Source: Saccharomycopsis malanga (Eukaryota > Ascomycota > Saccharomycetes > Ascoideales > Saccharomycopsidaceae). Taken from it: 64,000 nt of DNA. The stretch is from assembly GCA_004014935.1 (NCBI GenBank), contig CP025326.1, positions 1,240,001 to 1,304,000 on the forward strand, written 5' to 3'. Shown piece by piece: positions 20,601 to 30,098 of the stretch (the stretch's first letter is position 1; each line of letters opens with the position of its first letter). A model generated the notes under the pieces. That model was not told the DNA's origin. It did not search any database and saw only the letters and a program-made list of their open reading frames with translations. The position numbers and the translations under genes are program-made.

Positions 20601-21593
20601 ATGTCAAATACCATTACAATAACCCTAATATTTCTTAACAGTATACGTCAGGATCTTACTTTCAATGACACTTTTCTTCAAGCCAATAATCTTCCGTATT
20701 CTAACGTCCAAGATATCACTGTTGCTGATATCATTGCCTTTCTCATAACCAACTGGCAACCACAGTGGGGCCAAACTCCGGTCAGCATTGCTTCGGTACG
20801 TTTCATACAGCAAGGACGAGCTTTACGTACTGGTTTGGCTATTGGCGATTTAAATCTATCCAAATCCAATGTATTCCATGTTAACATGAGACCTATGTCT
20901 CTTAAGGAAACTGGAAACAAACGTGCCAGTTTGTTGGTTCCAACTTCTCATAATAAACGGACTACAAGAACGTTTTCCAACAATGGCCAGCCCTTGACGG
21001 TTAACACCACTGATGATATCAATTTCCAAATGAATCCTAACGGAACAACTACTCTTGTAGGCAGTGCTAATGATATAAACTCCTATTACACCGACCGTTA
21101 TGGCCTCAGTGCAGTTGGTAATCGCATGAGTGCAGCTGCGGCACTTGGTGGGTCTCCTGGAAATAGAAATAGTTATCTTAGTACTGGCCGTGCCACCCAA
21201 CGCTACAGCTATATGGAACCAACCACAGGTTCTTCGTCGCGTTCTTATTCCATAAACAGAAATTATCACCGTTATAGTGACGACACTTCAGATGACGATG
21301 ACGATATACCAATAGATGATCCAGCCATGTTGGACGATATTGATGGGATCATGTCTAATCCAAATGGGCATCAACAGCTTGATCCAAACGAATTCCATCA
21401 TATCATCACTACTGACAAAGGCCGTCGTGAACTTGAAGCACGCCGTGAAGCTGAATTGAAACAGCAGCAAGCAGAAACTCAGTATAATCAACTGCAATTG
21501 AAACAACGCCAACTGCAAGCCAATAAAGCAACTTCAGCTAATCAACAGCCTCGACCAAATGGTGGCAATAGTGGTTGTTGCATCATAATGTGA
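20601..21593 (+). CDS. Membrane-anchored ubiquitin-fold (MUB/UBL3-like) protein with CaaX box
   Basis: The 330-residue protein has an N-terminal ubiquitin-like domain (about residues 3-100) with the UBL3/MUB hallmarks: FLITNWQPQW, then SVRFIQQGRAL and NVFHVNMRP. It ends with CCIIM, a farnesylation-type CaaX box (CIIM) preceded by a second Cys suited to palmitoylation, as in UBL3 (which ends in CCVIL). Between the two lie about 200 residues of low-complexity sequence: an acidic run (SDDTSDDDDDIPIDD) and a Gln/Glu/Arg-rich predicted coiled coil just before the tail. Animal UBL3 and plant MUBs are only about 115-120 residues. UBL3 acts in protein sorting to small vesicles and MUBs bind E2 enzymes. 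The role here is unknown. Confidence 0.82.
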   Translation: MSNTITITLIFLNSIRQDLTFNDTFLQANNLPYSNVQDITVADIIAFLITNWQPQWGQTPVSIASVRFIQQGRALRTGLAIGDLNLSKSNVFHVNMRPMSLKETGNKRASLLVPTSHNKRTTRTFSNNGQPLTVNTTDDINFQMNPNGTTTLVGSANDINSYYTDRYGLSAVGNRMSAAAALGGSPGNRNSYLSTGRATQRYSYMEPTTGSSSRSYSINRNYHRYSDDTSDDDDDIPIDDPAMLDDIDGIMSNPNGHQQLDPNEFHHIITTDKGRRELEARREAELKQQQAETQYNQLQLKQRQLQANKATSANQQPRPNGGNSGCCIIM

Positions 21594-23100
21594 ATTGTTA
21601 TGTCATTATTTTTTGTTTCATTCATTTCACTTCTTTTGTCAATTGTTCATATTTTTATTGCTTTGCAATGTTCAGCTATTAGATCCTTCAAAATCTTCAA
21701 TCTTTTGCCTTATTAATTATTTCTGTTTTACCCCCTCTTTCAATTCTTTCAAAGGTTTTAGTTTTTTTGCTTTTCGACTTGTTTGCTTTACCTGTTCGTC
21801 TGTTTCTTGTTCTGTCCACATTAATTATTTTACTTCTATACCTATTCTCTTTATGATTTTTCATTTCACTGACATTGTCACTTTATCATTCACACAGCTG
21901 ACGGGTGCTGCTTGACTGTGGATCGTCGCTTGTTCTTATAGAATATATTTTATTGTTTATTTAGCTGCAACTCGGGTCATAAATGATATTCTTTGTAAAC
22001 AATAATATCAGATTCAAAAAGAATTGGTTAACATGATTAACATTTTGGAAAAATAAATCAGGTCTAGTTCTCTGTATGGGTCATTTTGTCTCTGCTATGA
22101 TAATTTGAGAGTTGTTTTTCTCTTCAAGGCTCAGAAAATCTTCTCCCAATCATTAAAGATTTTAATAGAATCATAATTTTGTCAATTATTCATTTTCTTC
22201 TTTTTGGTTTTCAGGCATATTACTTGCCAGTACACTGTAATTGTCATATTTCTTAATAAAAGAAATCAGGCAATGTATTTCTTCCAACATTTTTACAGAG
22301 ATTTGATACTACAAGGGCCTCAAATTACCAGTGTTATTACGCCTACATCTAATAAAATCAAAACTTACTAAACCACATCTATTGAGGAACATATCTGTTC
22401 ATAGTGACAGAAAATCACTACTTATTACAACTAACAACTATAGATTCTGTTTCCCCAGAATCAAAAATACTCATCTTGTATATAGACTTCAGATATGAAG
22501 GCGAAGTACGCACGTACCGCAAACTACTTAGTCTGTTTTCTCGATGTCAGCTTAAAACCTATTAATTTACGATAACATAACCTCCGTTCTTATCATTTTC
22601 ATCCACTACCCACGACTACACCTTTCTACACCGCTCCTACAAGGTAGCAACGACCCATTATCTACAGACAAACAACAAGTGAGACATCCCCCACGATAAC
22701 GCTTGTAAACCCACGGAAGCACTCTGATAACGCTGGAATGATGATGAGCATCAGTTACCTCTTTGGCTGTTTCAGGAAACTTGGGCGATGACTAATTGGA
22801 CGAAACCCGGGGCGCAGCGCCGGGTAACCAACATAGTTAAGGGATTTCGGTGTTGATTTTTTCTTTTTTCACGCTTTTCGTCCACCAAAAGAGAAATTTC
22901 GGTGAATCATTTTGATCTTTCAAACTTGACTAGACCCTTCAAACACTATATATATAGAGCTATTTGTCTTTAGTTTTCTGGCAGATTAGATCTTGTTTTT
23001 TGTTGTTTTCTGTATCTACTTATTTATCAGAGAACAGAGTTAATTGGGGTTCTGTTTGCTCTTATCTTACTGTTCGAGGATAGTCATCTCCTAAATTTCA
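21594..23100. other. Intergenic region upstream of asparagine synthetase
   Basis: The 1.5-kb region contains a TGACTAA Gcn4-like site (22789-22795) and a GC-rich near-palindrome at 22805-22825. TATA-like sequence (TATATATAGAGC) lies near 22950. No gene is seen. Confidence 0.6.
22789..22795. promoter_or_regulatory. Gcn4-like site upstream of ASN1
   Basis: TGACTAA differs from the Gcn4 consensus TGACTCA at one base and lies about 306 bp upstream of the asparagine synthetase start. Asparagine synthetases are Gcn4 targets in S. cerevisiae, so a functional site is plausible. Confidence 0.4.
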
Positions 23101-24807
23101 ATGTGTGGTATTTTTGCTGTTTACAACCATTCAGACGTTTCGGCGTTTAAGCCTCAGGCTCTCAAGCTTTCCAAAAGAATCCGCCACAGAGGCCCAGATT
23201 GGAGTGGAAATGTGATCAAGAAGAACACCATTCTTTGTCATGAGCGTCTTTCGATCGTCGGTGTCAGTACGGGTGCTCAGCCAATCACCAACAGTGACGA
23301 GTCTCTTGCTTTAACTGTTAACGGTGAAATTTATAACCATATCACTTTGAGAGACCAATTTTCCGATTACAAGTTCAAAACCGCTAGTGATTGTGAAACC
23401 ATCATTCCTTTATTTGAAAAATACGATCTCGATGCTCCAAACTATTTGGACGGTATGTTCGCTTTTGTTCTTTACGATTCCAAAAACGACCGTGTTATTG
23501 CTGCGAGAGACCCTATTGGCGTCATCACCTTGTACATGGGTAGAAGTTCCAAGCAGCCAAACACTGTTTATTTCGCCTCTGAGTTGAAATGTTTGACCGA
23601 TGACTGTGATGACATTATTGCGTTCCCTCCAGGTCACATCTACGATTCCAATACCGACAAAATAATAAGATATTTCAAACCATCCTGGTGGGATGAGGAG
23701 AAGATTCCAACTGCTCCTGTAGATTACAAAGAATTGAGACACACTTTGGAATTAGCTGTCAGAAAGAGATTGATGGCTGAAGTTCCTTACGGTGTTTTGT
23801 TGTCTGGTGGTTTGGACTCTTCTTTGATTGCTTCTATTGCTGCCAGAGAAGCTGCTAAAGCTAGCGAAAACGATTCTGGCGACCAGTTGGCCGGTGTCGA
23901 TGAACAAGGTAACTTGCACTCCAGTGGATGGGGTAAAGTCCACTCCTACGCTATTGGTTTACCAAACGCTCCAGATTTACTTGCAGCCAGAAAAGTCGCA
24001 AAGTTCATTGGAACTATTCACCACGAATTCACCTTTACTTTGGAAGAAGGTTTGGATGCCTTGAGTGATGTCATCTACCATTTGGAAACCTACGATGTCA
24101 CCACCATCAGAGCCTCCACACCAATGTACTTGCTTTCGAGAAAAATCAAGGCCCAGGGTGTTAAGATGGTTTTGTCTGGTGAAGGTTCTGATGAAATCTT
24201 TGGCGGTTATCTTTATTTCGGTTCTGCTCCTTCTGCTGACGAGTTCCACACCGAATGTATCAAGAGAGTTAAAAACTTGCATTTGTCTGACTGTTTGAGA
24301 GCCAACAAGTCCACCATGGCTTGGGGTCTCGAAGCCAGAGTCCCATTCTTGGACAAGAAGTTTTTGGACGTTGCTTTGAACATCAGTGCTGAAGAAAAAC
24401 TCATCAAGCCTTCTGAAGGCAGAATTGAAAAGTATATTTTGAGAAAGGCTTTCGACACCAGTGACGAACCAGATGTCAAGCCATACTTGCCTGAAGAGAT
24501 CTTGTGGAGACAAAAGGAACAATTCTCTGACGGTGTTGGTTATTCTTGGATTGATATCTTGAAAGATACCGCCAAGGAAGTCATTTCAGATGAACAGTTT
24601 GCCACTCCAAAGCCAGAATGGGGCGACGACATTCCTACTACCAAGGAAGCTTATTGGTACAGATTGAAGTTTGATGAGTTGTTTCCTCAAAAGGCCGCTG
24701 CTGGAACTGTCATGAGATGGATTCCAAAGGCCGACTGGGGTTGCCATGAAGATCCTTCTGGTAGATACGCCAAGTTGCACGAAAAGAAGGTTGACGAAGT
24801 CAACTGA
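23101..24807 (+). CDS. ASN1: Asparagine synthetase (glutamine-hydrolysing)
   Basis: The 568-residue enzyme starts [12 protein letters not shown]. After removal of Met, the N-terminal Cys is the glutaminase nucleophile. The class II glutamine amidotransferase domain covers about residues 2-190 ([33 protein letters not shown]). The synthetase domain follows with the PP-loop SGGLDSSL and the [12 protein letters not shown] signature. It converts aspartate, ATP and glutamine to asparagine. Codon use is biased, consistent with high expression. S. cerevisiae has two near-identical paralogues (ASN1, ASN2, 572 residues), so the number is conventional. Confidence 0.95.
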   Translation: MCGIFAVYNHSDVSAFKPQALKLSKRIRHRGPDWSGNVIKKNTILCHERLSIVGVSTGAQPITNSDESLALTVNGEIYNHITLRDQFSDYKFKTASDCETIIPLFEKYDLDAPNYLDGMFAFVLYDSKNDRVIAARDPIGVITLYMGRSSKQPNTVYFASELKCLTDDCDDIIAFPPGHIYDSNTDKIIRYFKPSWWDEEKIPTAPVDYKELRHTLELAVRKRLMAEVPYGVLLSGGLDSSLIASIAAREAAKASENDSGDQLAGVDEQGNLHSSGWGKVHSYAIGLPNAPDLLAARKVAKFIGTIHHEFTFTLEEGLDALSDVIYHLETYDVTTIRASTPMYLLSRKIKAQGVKMVLSGEGSDEIFGGYLYFGSAPSADEFHTECIKRVKNLHLSDCLRANKSTMAWGLEARVPFLDKKFLDVALNISAEEKLIKPSEGRIEKYILRKAFDTSDEPDVKPYLPEEILWRQKEQFSDGVGYSWIDILKDTAKEVISDEQFATPKPEWGDDIPTTKEAYWYRLKFDELFPQKAAAGTVMRWIPKADWGCHEDPSGRYAKLHEKKVDEVN

Positions 24808-25681
24808 TTGTCATGTATCTGCATCATATATCCTTCCATTTCTAATCAATATTTTTCTAAAATGGATATCTGTTTATAGAGTAAATTTAAAAGTGTTTTA
24901 TGTTGGCCCCTGCTTCATTTGGAATGTAGTTTAGTTTGGAGGATCTATTTTGGAAGTACCGTAGCTGGAGTTGTATAACAGTAAAGTTTTTAATACATTT
25001 TTTTATATTTCATTACTTCCAGTGGGCCCGATGTCTCAGTGGTTAGTGCTTTTGGAGAAGAGAAGAGACCTAACAGACACAAGGGGAGAGGATAATGATT
25101 CTATATATCGTTATCCTCTCACCCAATTGGTTGAAAGTAAGCACTAGACTTTCAATTAGGTCATGTTTCAGACAGTTCCACCTGCTTGTTCAGCATCGTA
25201 AAAAGTGTTCATATGGGATATCGAACCCGAGCCCAAAAGAAACCCCGTAAAGGGTAAAAAGTCTTGTCTATTGTAATTTACCAAACTCTAAGCTATATAT
25301 TATTGCAAATATGCATTCCCAATGTTATTGTAGCTATGTGTGTAAAGAGATCATTCCAAAAAGCCCAATTCGGAGAGTTTTATAAGAAAGGTCTCAAGAA
25401 AAGATCGGAATACAGTAATACAATGTGCATCTTAATATAGATATATATTTATATTAGTAACAGCAATATACAAAACTGCAAAAATACGTGTGAATCAACA
25501 CAAGTGATTTTCCAAACTGTAAAAACAATTTCTTTTTGAATATACTGCCTTATCAGTTGGCTTTATATACAACTTCCAGTTAGGAACCCGTGCATACTAT
25601 TCAATGAACTAGAAAAGTTGAGACACGGCTAACAAGTAAACAAGAAGAGAGCAGTACAGCAAGCCAGAAACAGAGAGCACA
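24808..25681. other. Intergenic region carrying a rearranged SINE-like copy
   Basis: This lies between the 3' end of ASN1 and the start of the Sec23-like gene. The composite element at 25020-25238 fills the middle, and the rest is AT-rich promoter sequence. Confidence 0.65.
25020..25238. mobile_element. Rearranged SINE-like copy (B): head forward, body inverted
   Basis: The tRNA-like head is on the plus strand (CAGTGGGCCCGATGTCTCAG, then TGGTTAGTGC, 25020-25050) and runs to about 25078. A hairpin follows (GAGAGGATAATGAT pairing with ATCGTTATCCTCTC). From 25110 the element body continues on the opposite strand (TAAGCACTAGACTTTCAATT ... CCTGCTTGTTCAGCATCGTA), ending with an inverted B-box region (GGGATATCGAACCCGAGCCC, 25215-25234). 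No (ATT)n tail is present. An inversion within one element, or two fused copies, would both explain this. Confidence 0.65.
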
Positions 25682-28048
25682 ATGGAGCAGCCACCAATTG
25701 ATTTTGAAGCTATTGAGGATGTTGATGGGATCAGGATGCCATGGAACTCGTTTCCCACGTCCAATCTTGACACGGCGAACCTTTCTGTTCCTTTATCATG
25801 TCTTTATACTCCACTCAAAGAGAAAGACGATTTGATTGTTGTGGAGGACAATCCAGTAGTCTCCAAGCAGCCGGGTGGCACCATACTTAATCCATTTTGT
25901 TATGTTGATTACAGTTCGAGAACATGGACGTGTCCTATATCCCTTACGCGGAATCCTCTTCCAGACAATCTTATTCAGAATCCAGATGCTTTGAAAGCTG
26001 TTTTGGAGAACACTACCATCGAGTATAGTTTGCCTAAGATGGTCAAGTATCCCCAAATTTATTTGATTATCATTGATTTAGCGTCGGAGCCAGAGGAGTT
26101 GATGTCGTTGAAAAATTCCATATTGTCGAGCCTCAGTATTTTGCCTGAAAACTCGCTTGTTGGTGTCATGACGTTCGGCAAGCATACCAACATCTATGAG
26201 TTGAAAACAGATGATACTGGAAGCACCAGTAGTATCATATCTCATGCTTTCAATGGTGACAAGTTGTATGCCCTTCGTGAAATCAAGGCGAAATTGGGAC
26301 TATTAGCTAATGAGTTGAAATCTCCAAAATTGGCAGAAGGAGCCCCTCAATATGTTGGGTCTAAATTCTTTCAGCCATTACAGTTTTGCGAGTTTCAATT
26401 GCAATTGATTTTAGACAATATCATGCAAGACTCGTTCAAATACAACTCGTTGAAAGAAAGAAAGCTCCGTGCTACTGGCGCCGCCTTATCACTAGCTATG
26501 GGCTTGCTAGAAAGTTGTTTCGAAAAGACAGGCGTGGAAATTTTAGCATTCTTGTCTGGACCTTGCAACTACGGCAAATTTGGTAAAATCACTACAGATC
26601 AATTAAGAGATCATTTGAGATCCCATAAAGATATCCAGAAGAATAATAAGGTATACCAAGTATCCAGTAAAATTTTTTACGAGGATTTGGCAAAAAGAGC
26701 TTCTAAACAAGGATATGTGACCAATTTTTTCATTGGGTCTTTTGACCAGGTGGGATTGTATGAAATGACATCTTTGAGTGACAGATCTGGCGGCTCAATC
26801 ATCTTTTCTGATTCTTTTCAGACATCCATCTTTAAAAACTCTTTTATCAAGTTTATTCAGAATCAAACGTTAGAATTCGATGAGAATGAAAAGATGATTG
26901 CGACGTATGGATTGAACGGATCCTTGGAGATTAAAACATCTAACAATTTACGTATCAATGGTCTAATTGGCCATGCTGTTTCTTTAAACAAACAAGCGTC
27001 TAATATAAGTGACAAAGAAATAGGGTTGGGAGGCTCCAATTCTTGGAAATTACCTAAAATTTTGAACAACTCTACTTATGCTATATATTTCGACATTAAC
27101 AAGAACTTGAACGGGACAAATCAACAAACCACTCTCAATCCTTCTGGTGGTAGCAGTGCTTCTACGTTTATCCAATTCTTGTTTTATTACCAACATCCCA
27201 GTGGAAACTTCAGACTCAGAGTCACTACTATTTCTCGACCTATTTACAACTTTAGTACCAGTAAAGACTTATTTGTAAATTCTTTTGACCAAGAAGCTGC
27301 TATCGTTACGTTAGCTCGTGAAGTATCCTTCAAGATCTTCAATAGCTCCCAGGATCCTGAAAAAATCAAAGTCTGGCTCGATGAAACTTTGGTAAAGTTG
27401 ATGAAAAACTTTTCTACCATAAATAATAACGCCATCAACAAACTAGAAGTTAACAAAAACTTTAGTATGTTTCCTCAATTTATTTACAATCTCCGGCGCT
27501 CATTCTTGTTACGATTATTTAACTATTCCCCCGACGAATCAGTATACTATAATCATATCCTCACCCATGAAGACACCAATAATTCTTTAATCATGATACA
27601 GCCAGTCCTAATCTCCTACGAACAAGACCCCGAGAATCCCGAAGAAACTATTGTGGAACCAGTTTTGTTGGATTCCATCTCCGTAAAGCCTTCTCGCATC
27701 TTGCTTTTGGATTCCTTTTTTGAAGTTTTAATATATCATGGTGAAACCATCGCTAACTGGAAAAAAATGGGCTACCAAGACCAAGAAGAATACCAACACT
27801 TTAAGAACTTTTTGCAACTTCCAAGAACAGAAGTCACAAACATTTTAGTGGATAGAAATCCATTGCCGAGATTTATCGATTGCGATGAAGGCGGTTCCCA
27901 GTCAAGATTCTTATACTCCAAGTTAAACCCAACAAACTCCTATAACAACCAAAACGTCTACGGCGGTGGTGGAGCCGTCATACTTACCGACGACATCAGT
28001 CTTCAGAGCTTCATCGAGGAGATCACAAAACAAGTGATTAAGAAGTAA
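25682..28048 (+). CDS. NEL1: Sec23 paralogue (Nel1-type Sar1 GTPase-activating protein)
   Basis: The 788-residue protein is collinear with Sec23: N-terminal strands (GIRMPWNSFPTS, CLYTPLKE), the zinc-finger region, the trunk (YLIIIDL ... LVGVMTFG), beta-barrel and helical segments (FSMFPQFIYNLRRS, SPDESVYYNHI), and the gelsolin-like end (SISVKPSRILLLDS, DRNPLPRFIDCDEGGSQ). The Sec23 zinc-finger ligands are mostly gone: three of the four Cys positions read Ser, Gly and Ser (SKQPGGTILNPFC ... WTCPIS). The Arg-finger region is kept. S. cerevisiae NEL1 is a Sec23 paralogue that activates Sar1 but does not join Sec24. Loss of the finger favours this over true SEC23, which should exist elsewhere in the genome. 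No in-frame CTG codon occurs. Confidence 0.78.
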   Translation: MEQPPIDFEAIEDVDGIRMPWNSFPTSNLDTANLSVPLSCLYTPLKEKDDLIVVEDNPVVSKQPGGTILNPFCYVDYSSRTWTCPISLTRNPLPDNLIQNPDALKAVLENTTIEYSLPKMVKYPQIYLIIIDLASEPEELMSLKNSILSSLSILPENSLVGVMTFGKHTNIYELKTDDTGSTSSIISHAFNGDKLYALREIKAKLGLLANELKSPKLAEGAPQYVGSKFFQPLQFCEFQLQLILDNIMQDSFKYNSLKERKLRATGAALSLAMGLLESCFEKTGVEILAFLSGPCNYGKFGKITTDQLRDHLRSHKDIQKNNKVYQVSSKIFYEDLAKRASKQGYVTNFFIGSFDQVGLYEMTSLSDRSGGSIIFSDSFQTSIFKNSFIKFIQNQTLEFDENEKMIATYGLNGSLEIKTSNNLRINGLIGHAVSLNKQASNISDKEIGLGGSNSWKLPKILNNSTYAIYFDINKNLNGTNQQTTLNPSGGSSASTFIQFLFYYQHPSGNFRLRVTTISRPIYNFSTSKDLFVNSFDQEAAIVTLAREVSFKIFNSSQDPEKIKVWLDETLVKLMKNFSTINNNAINKLEVNKNFSMFPQFIYNLRRSFLLRLFNYSPDESVYYNHILTHEDTNNSLIMIQPVLISYEQDPENPEETIVEPVLLDSISVKPSRILLLDSFFEVLIYHGETIANWKKMGYQDQEEYQHFKNFLQLPRTEVTNILVDRNPLPRFIDCDEGGSQSRFLYSKLNPTNSYNNQNVYGGGGAVILTDDISLQSFIEEITKQVIKK

Positions 28049-29153
28049 TTTATTTGATTAGATATCAAGCAACTTCTTTTAATGTTGTGCTCTACCATTG
28101 AGCCACCATTTACAAGAATTAATAGTTTATCCGAGTCTTAAATCAGTTTCTTAGAAACTCATTACCTTAAGTAGGAGCTCTACCTACTGCTCTTATTATG
28201 TGCATCATAATACATATATACATTTGAATAAATGTAGTTGCATTACAATACATTGTAGTATTACATTGTATATTGATAAACAATACAGGAAATAACATTG
28301 ACGGCAATAAATGTTTTACTATATTGCATTTGATCATTCAACATATTGAATAATTGCAAATGTGCAAGTATCTAAATACTCATTTATCATGGATTTGTTG
28401 GTTATATCAACTCCTTATCAGCATGTGTTATTATCAAATTATTAAATAACTTCACAGAAGGCAATTGCTACTCGAGTCATCATTTCAAAAATTTAGTTTT
28501 GCACCGGCCCTAAATGTATACATGCTCTATAATATAAGACGAATCAATTAGGTGTCTTGATCTTAGTTTTCCAATATATATGTTAGAATTCGCTTGTAGA
28601 TGGAGTTGTTTCTATACAAGAATCACAAGCGAAAGCTACTGATGCTATGGTTTTACAAACTAAGAAAGACTTCTTTTACTGATTGGTATGGATCCTTTTT
28701 GAACTTTACTTTTGCATCTAAAATTTCAAAGTCTTCTCCAACAACTCCAACTATCAATTCTAGTATATACGAACAAGTAGACAGAAAAACGAAGCCATAG
28801 TAAAATTTTATAATGCTAAATGAAAAAATTCAGAAAACTCCTAACAATAACTATGAGCAAATTGAATAAAACTACACCCTTATGGCCACTTGTATCTTAT
28901 CTTTCCAAAACGCTCTAATTTAGCAAAGCATTATAATGATAAAGGCTCGTATATAGGAAAGTGATATGTACTGGGCTCGAAATATAAGATATTATTAATG
29001 CACTCGAATAAATATATGCCAAACTTATCGCGGCGGGCTCTTAACAATCACGCTTTTCACTTTCGGAGGTCATCGATGATTTAACTAACAATTGAGCAAT
29101 ATTTTTTAGTTACTATCATAATCACTACAAGCACACAAGACTTGAATCAGAAA
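28049..29153. other. Intergenic region with tRNA-like and SINE-tail fragments
   Basis: This lies between the Sec23-like gene and the Ca3427-like gene. On the minus strand at 28087-28106 there is an isolated tRNA-like A-box segment (GTGGCTCAATGGTAGAGCAC) with no B box. At 28949-28997 there is a short SINE-like tail. The small ORF at 28600-28800 has no support. Confidence 0.5.
28949..28997 (+). mobile_element. SINE-like tail fragment (F), strongly 5'-truncated
   Basis: The sequence TGATATGTACTGGGCTCG followed by AAATATAAGATATTATTA matches the 3' end of the nearly complete copy (read on its own strand) with few differences. Only the terminal 50 bp are present, ending in a short ATT-type run. 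Confidence 0.6.
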
Positions 29154-30098
29154 ATGACCATGAAGTTGAGAGTTGGATTTGTTCCTGAGCATTTCTCCAC
29201 CCCAATTCAGTTTGCTCAACAGCAAGGGTTTTTTGAGAAGCACGGCTTGGAGGTTGAGTTGATACCATATCTTGCTGGATCTGGTCATTTAATTCAATCC
29301 TTGACCGACAATTCGTTAGACATTGCCATTGGGTTGACCGAAGCTTTCATCCGAGGCATTGCCAATGGTTCGGAGGCTTATAACATTGTAGGCACATATG
29401 TTGATTCTCCACTTTGTTGGGCTGTCAGCACCGGCTACAACAGAGATGACATTACCAATATTGATGAGCTTAACGGCAAAAGAATTGGGGTTAGTAGAAT
29501 TGGGTCTGGCTCTTACGTTATGAGTTTCGTATTGGCCCTTGAGAAGAAATTCAAGGAGCCTTTTTATTCTGGGTTTCCTATTTTGTCTACATTTAAAAAC
29601 TTAAGAGATGCTGTGAACTTGAAAAAAGATTCAGTGGTAAATGACACAACGGGCAAAGACGAAGACTTGAATGCTGATGCATTTATGTGGGAATACTTTA
29701 CCTCCAAACGTTATTATGATAACAAGGAAATTAAGAAAATTGGTGAGATTTACACTCCTTGGCCTAGTTGGTTGATCACCGCCAGATCCGCCTTGGTCAC
29801 AGAAAAACGCTCTGCTATAAAGGCTTTTTTGGACAGTATTAGCGAAGGTATTCAATATTTTGAAAACCACAAGGAAGAAGCTATAAAGTATATCTATACC
29901 AACTTGGATTATACAGAGGAAGACGCCAGGGAATGGATCAAAACTGTAACTTTTGCTGCAAAGGTTCTGGAAGTGAACAGCGATACCGTGATCAATAAAA
30001 CTTCTACAGTCTTGAAAACTGCTGGTGTATTGAATAAGCAAGATTCCACTGACATTGTCGACAGTAGATTAAATAAGTTTGTTATCAAAAAGTTTTAA
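29154..30098 (+). CDS. Periplasmic-binding-protein-fold protein, Candida Ca3427 / NMT1-THI5-like family
   Basis: The 314-residue protein begins MTMKLRVGFVPEHFSTPIQF and has the two-lobed layout of substrate-binding proteins of the NMT1/THI5-like superfamily. Landmarks are FFEKHGLEVELIPYLAGSGH, SLDIAIGLTEAFIRGIANG, LNGKRIGVSRIGSGSYVMS, and an aromatic segment (ADAFMWEYFTSKRYY, TPWPSWLITARSALV). It has no signal peptide, so it is likely intracellular. C. albicans Ca3427 was shown to have this fold, with unknown ligand. Relatives occur mainly in bacteria and fungi. The frame opens earlier only at a TTG; ATGs at 29154 and 29160 are both possible starts. Confidence 0.8.
   Translation: MTMKLRVGFVPEHFSTPIQFAQQQGFFEKHGLEVELIPYLAGSGHLIQSLTDNSLDIAIGLTEAFIRGIANGSEAYNIVGTYVDSPLCWAVSTGYNRDDITNIDELNGKRIGVSRIGSGSYVMSFVLALEKKFKEPFYSGFPILSTFKNLRDAVNLKKDSVVNDTTGKDEDLNADAFMWEYFTSKRYYDNKEIKKIGEIYTPWPSWLITARSALVTEKRSAIKAFLDSISEGIQYFENHKEEAIKYIYTNLDYTEEDAREWIKTVTFAAKVLEVNSDTVINKTSTVLKTAGVLNKQDSTDIVDSRLNKFVIKKF

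Noticed and set aside
28600-28800. 66-residue plus-strand ORF
   Set aside because: Short, basic and unmatched; AT-rich spacer.
29142-29153. Upstream extension of the Ca3427-like gene (also seen at SSC1, SLX1, TMA46, SRP21, CDC45 and RKI1)
   Set aside because: These extensions begin at TTG or GTG, which are not normal starts in yeast nuclear genes, so the next ATG was chosen.
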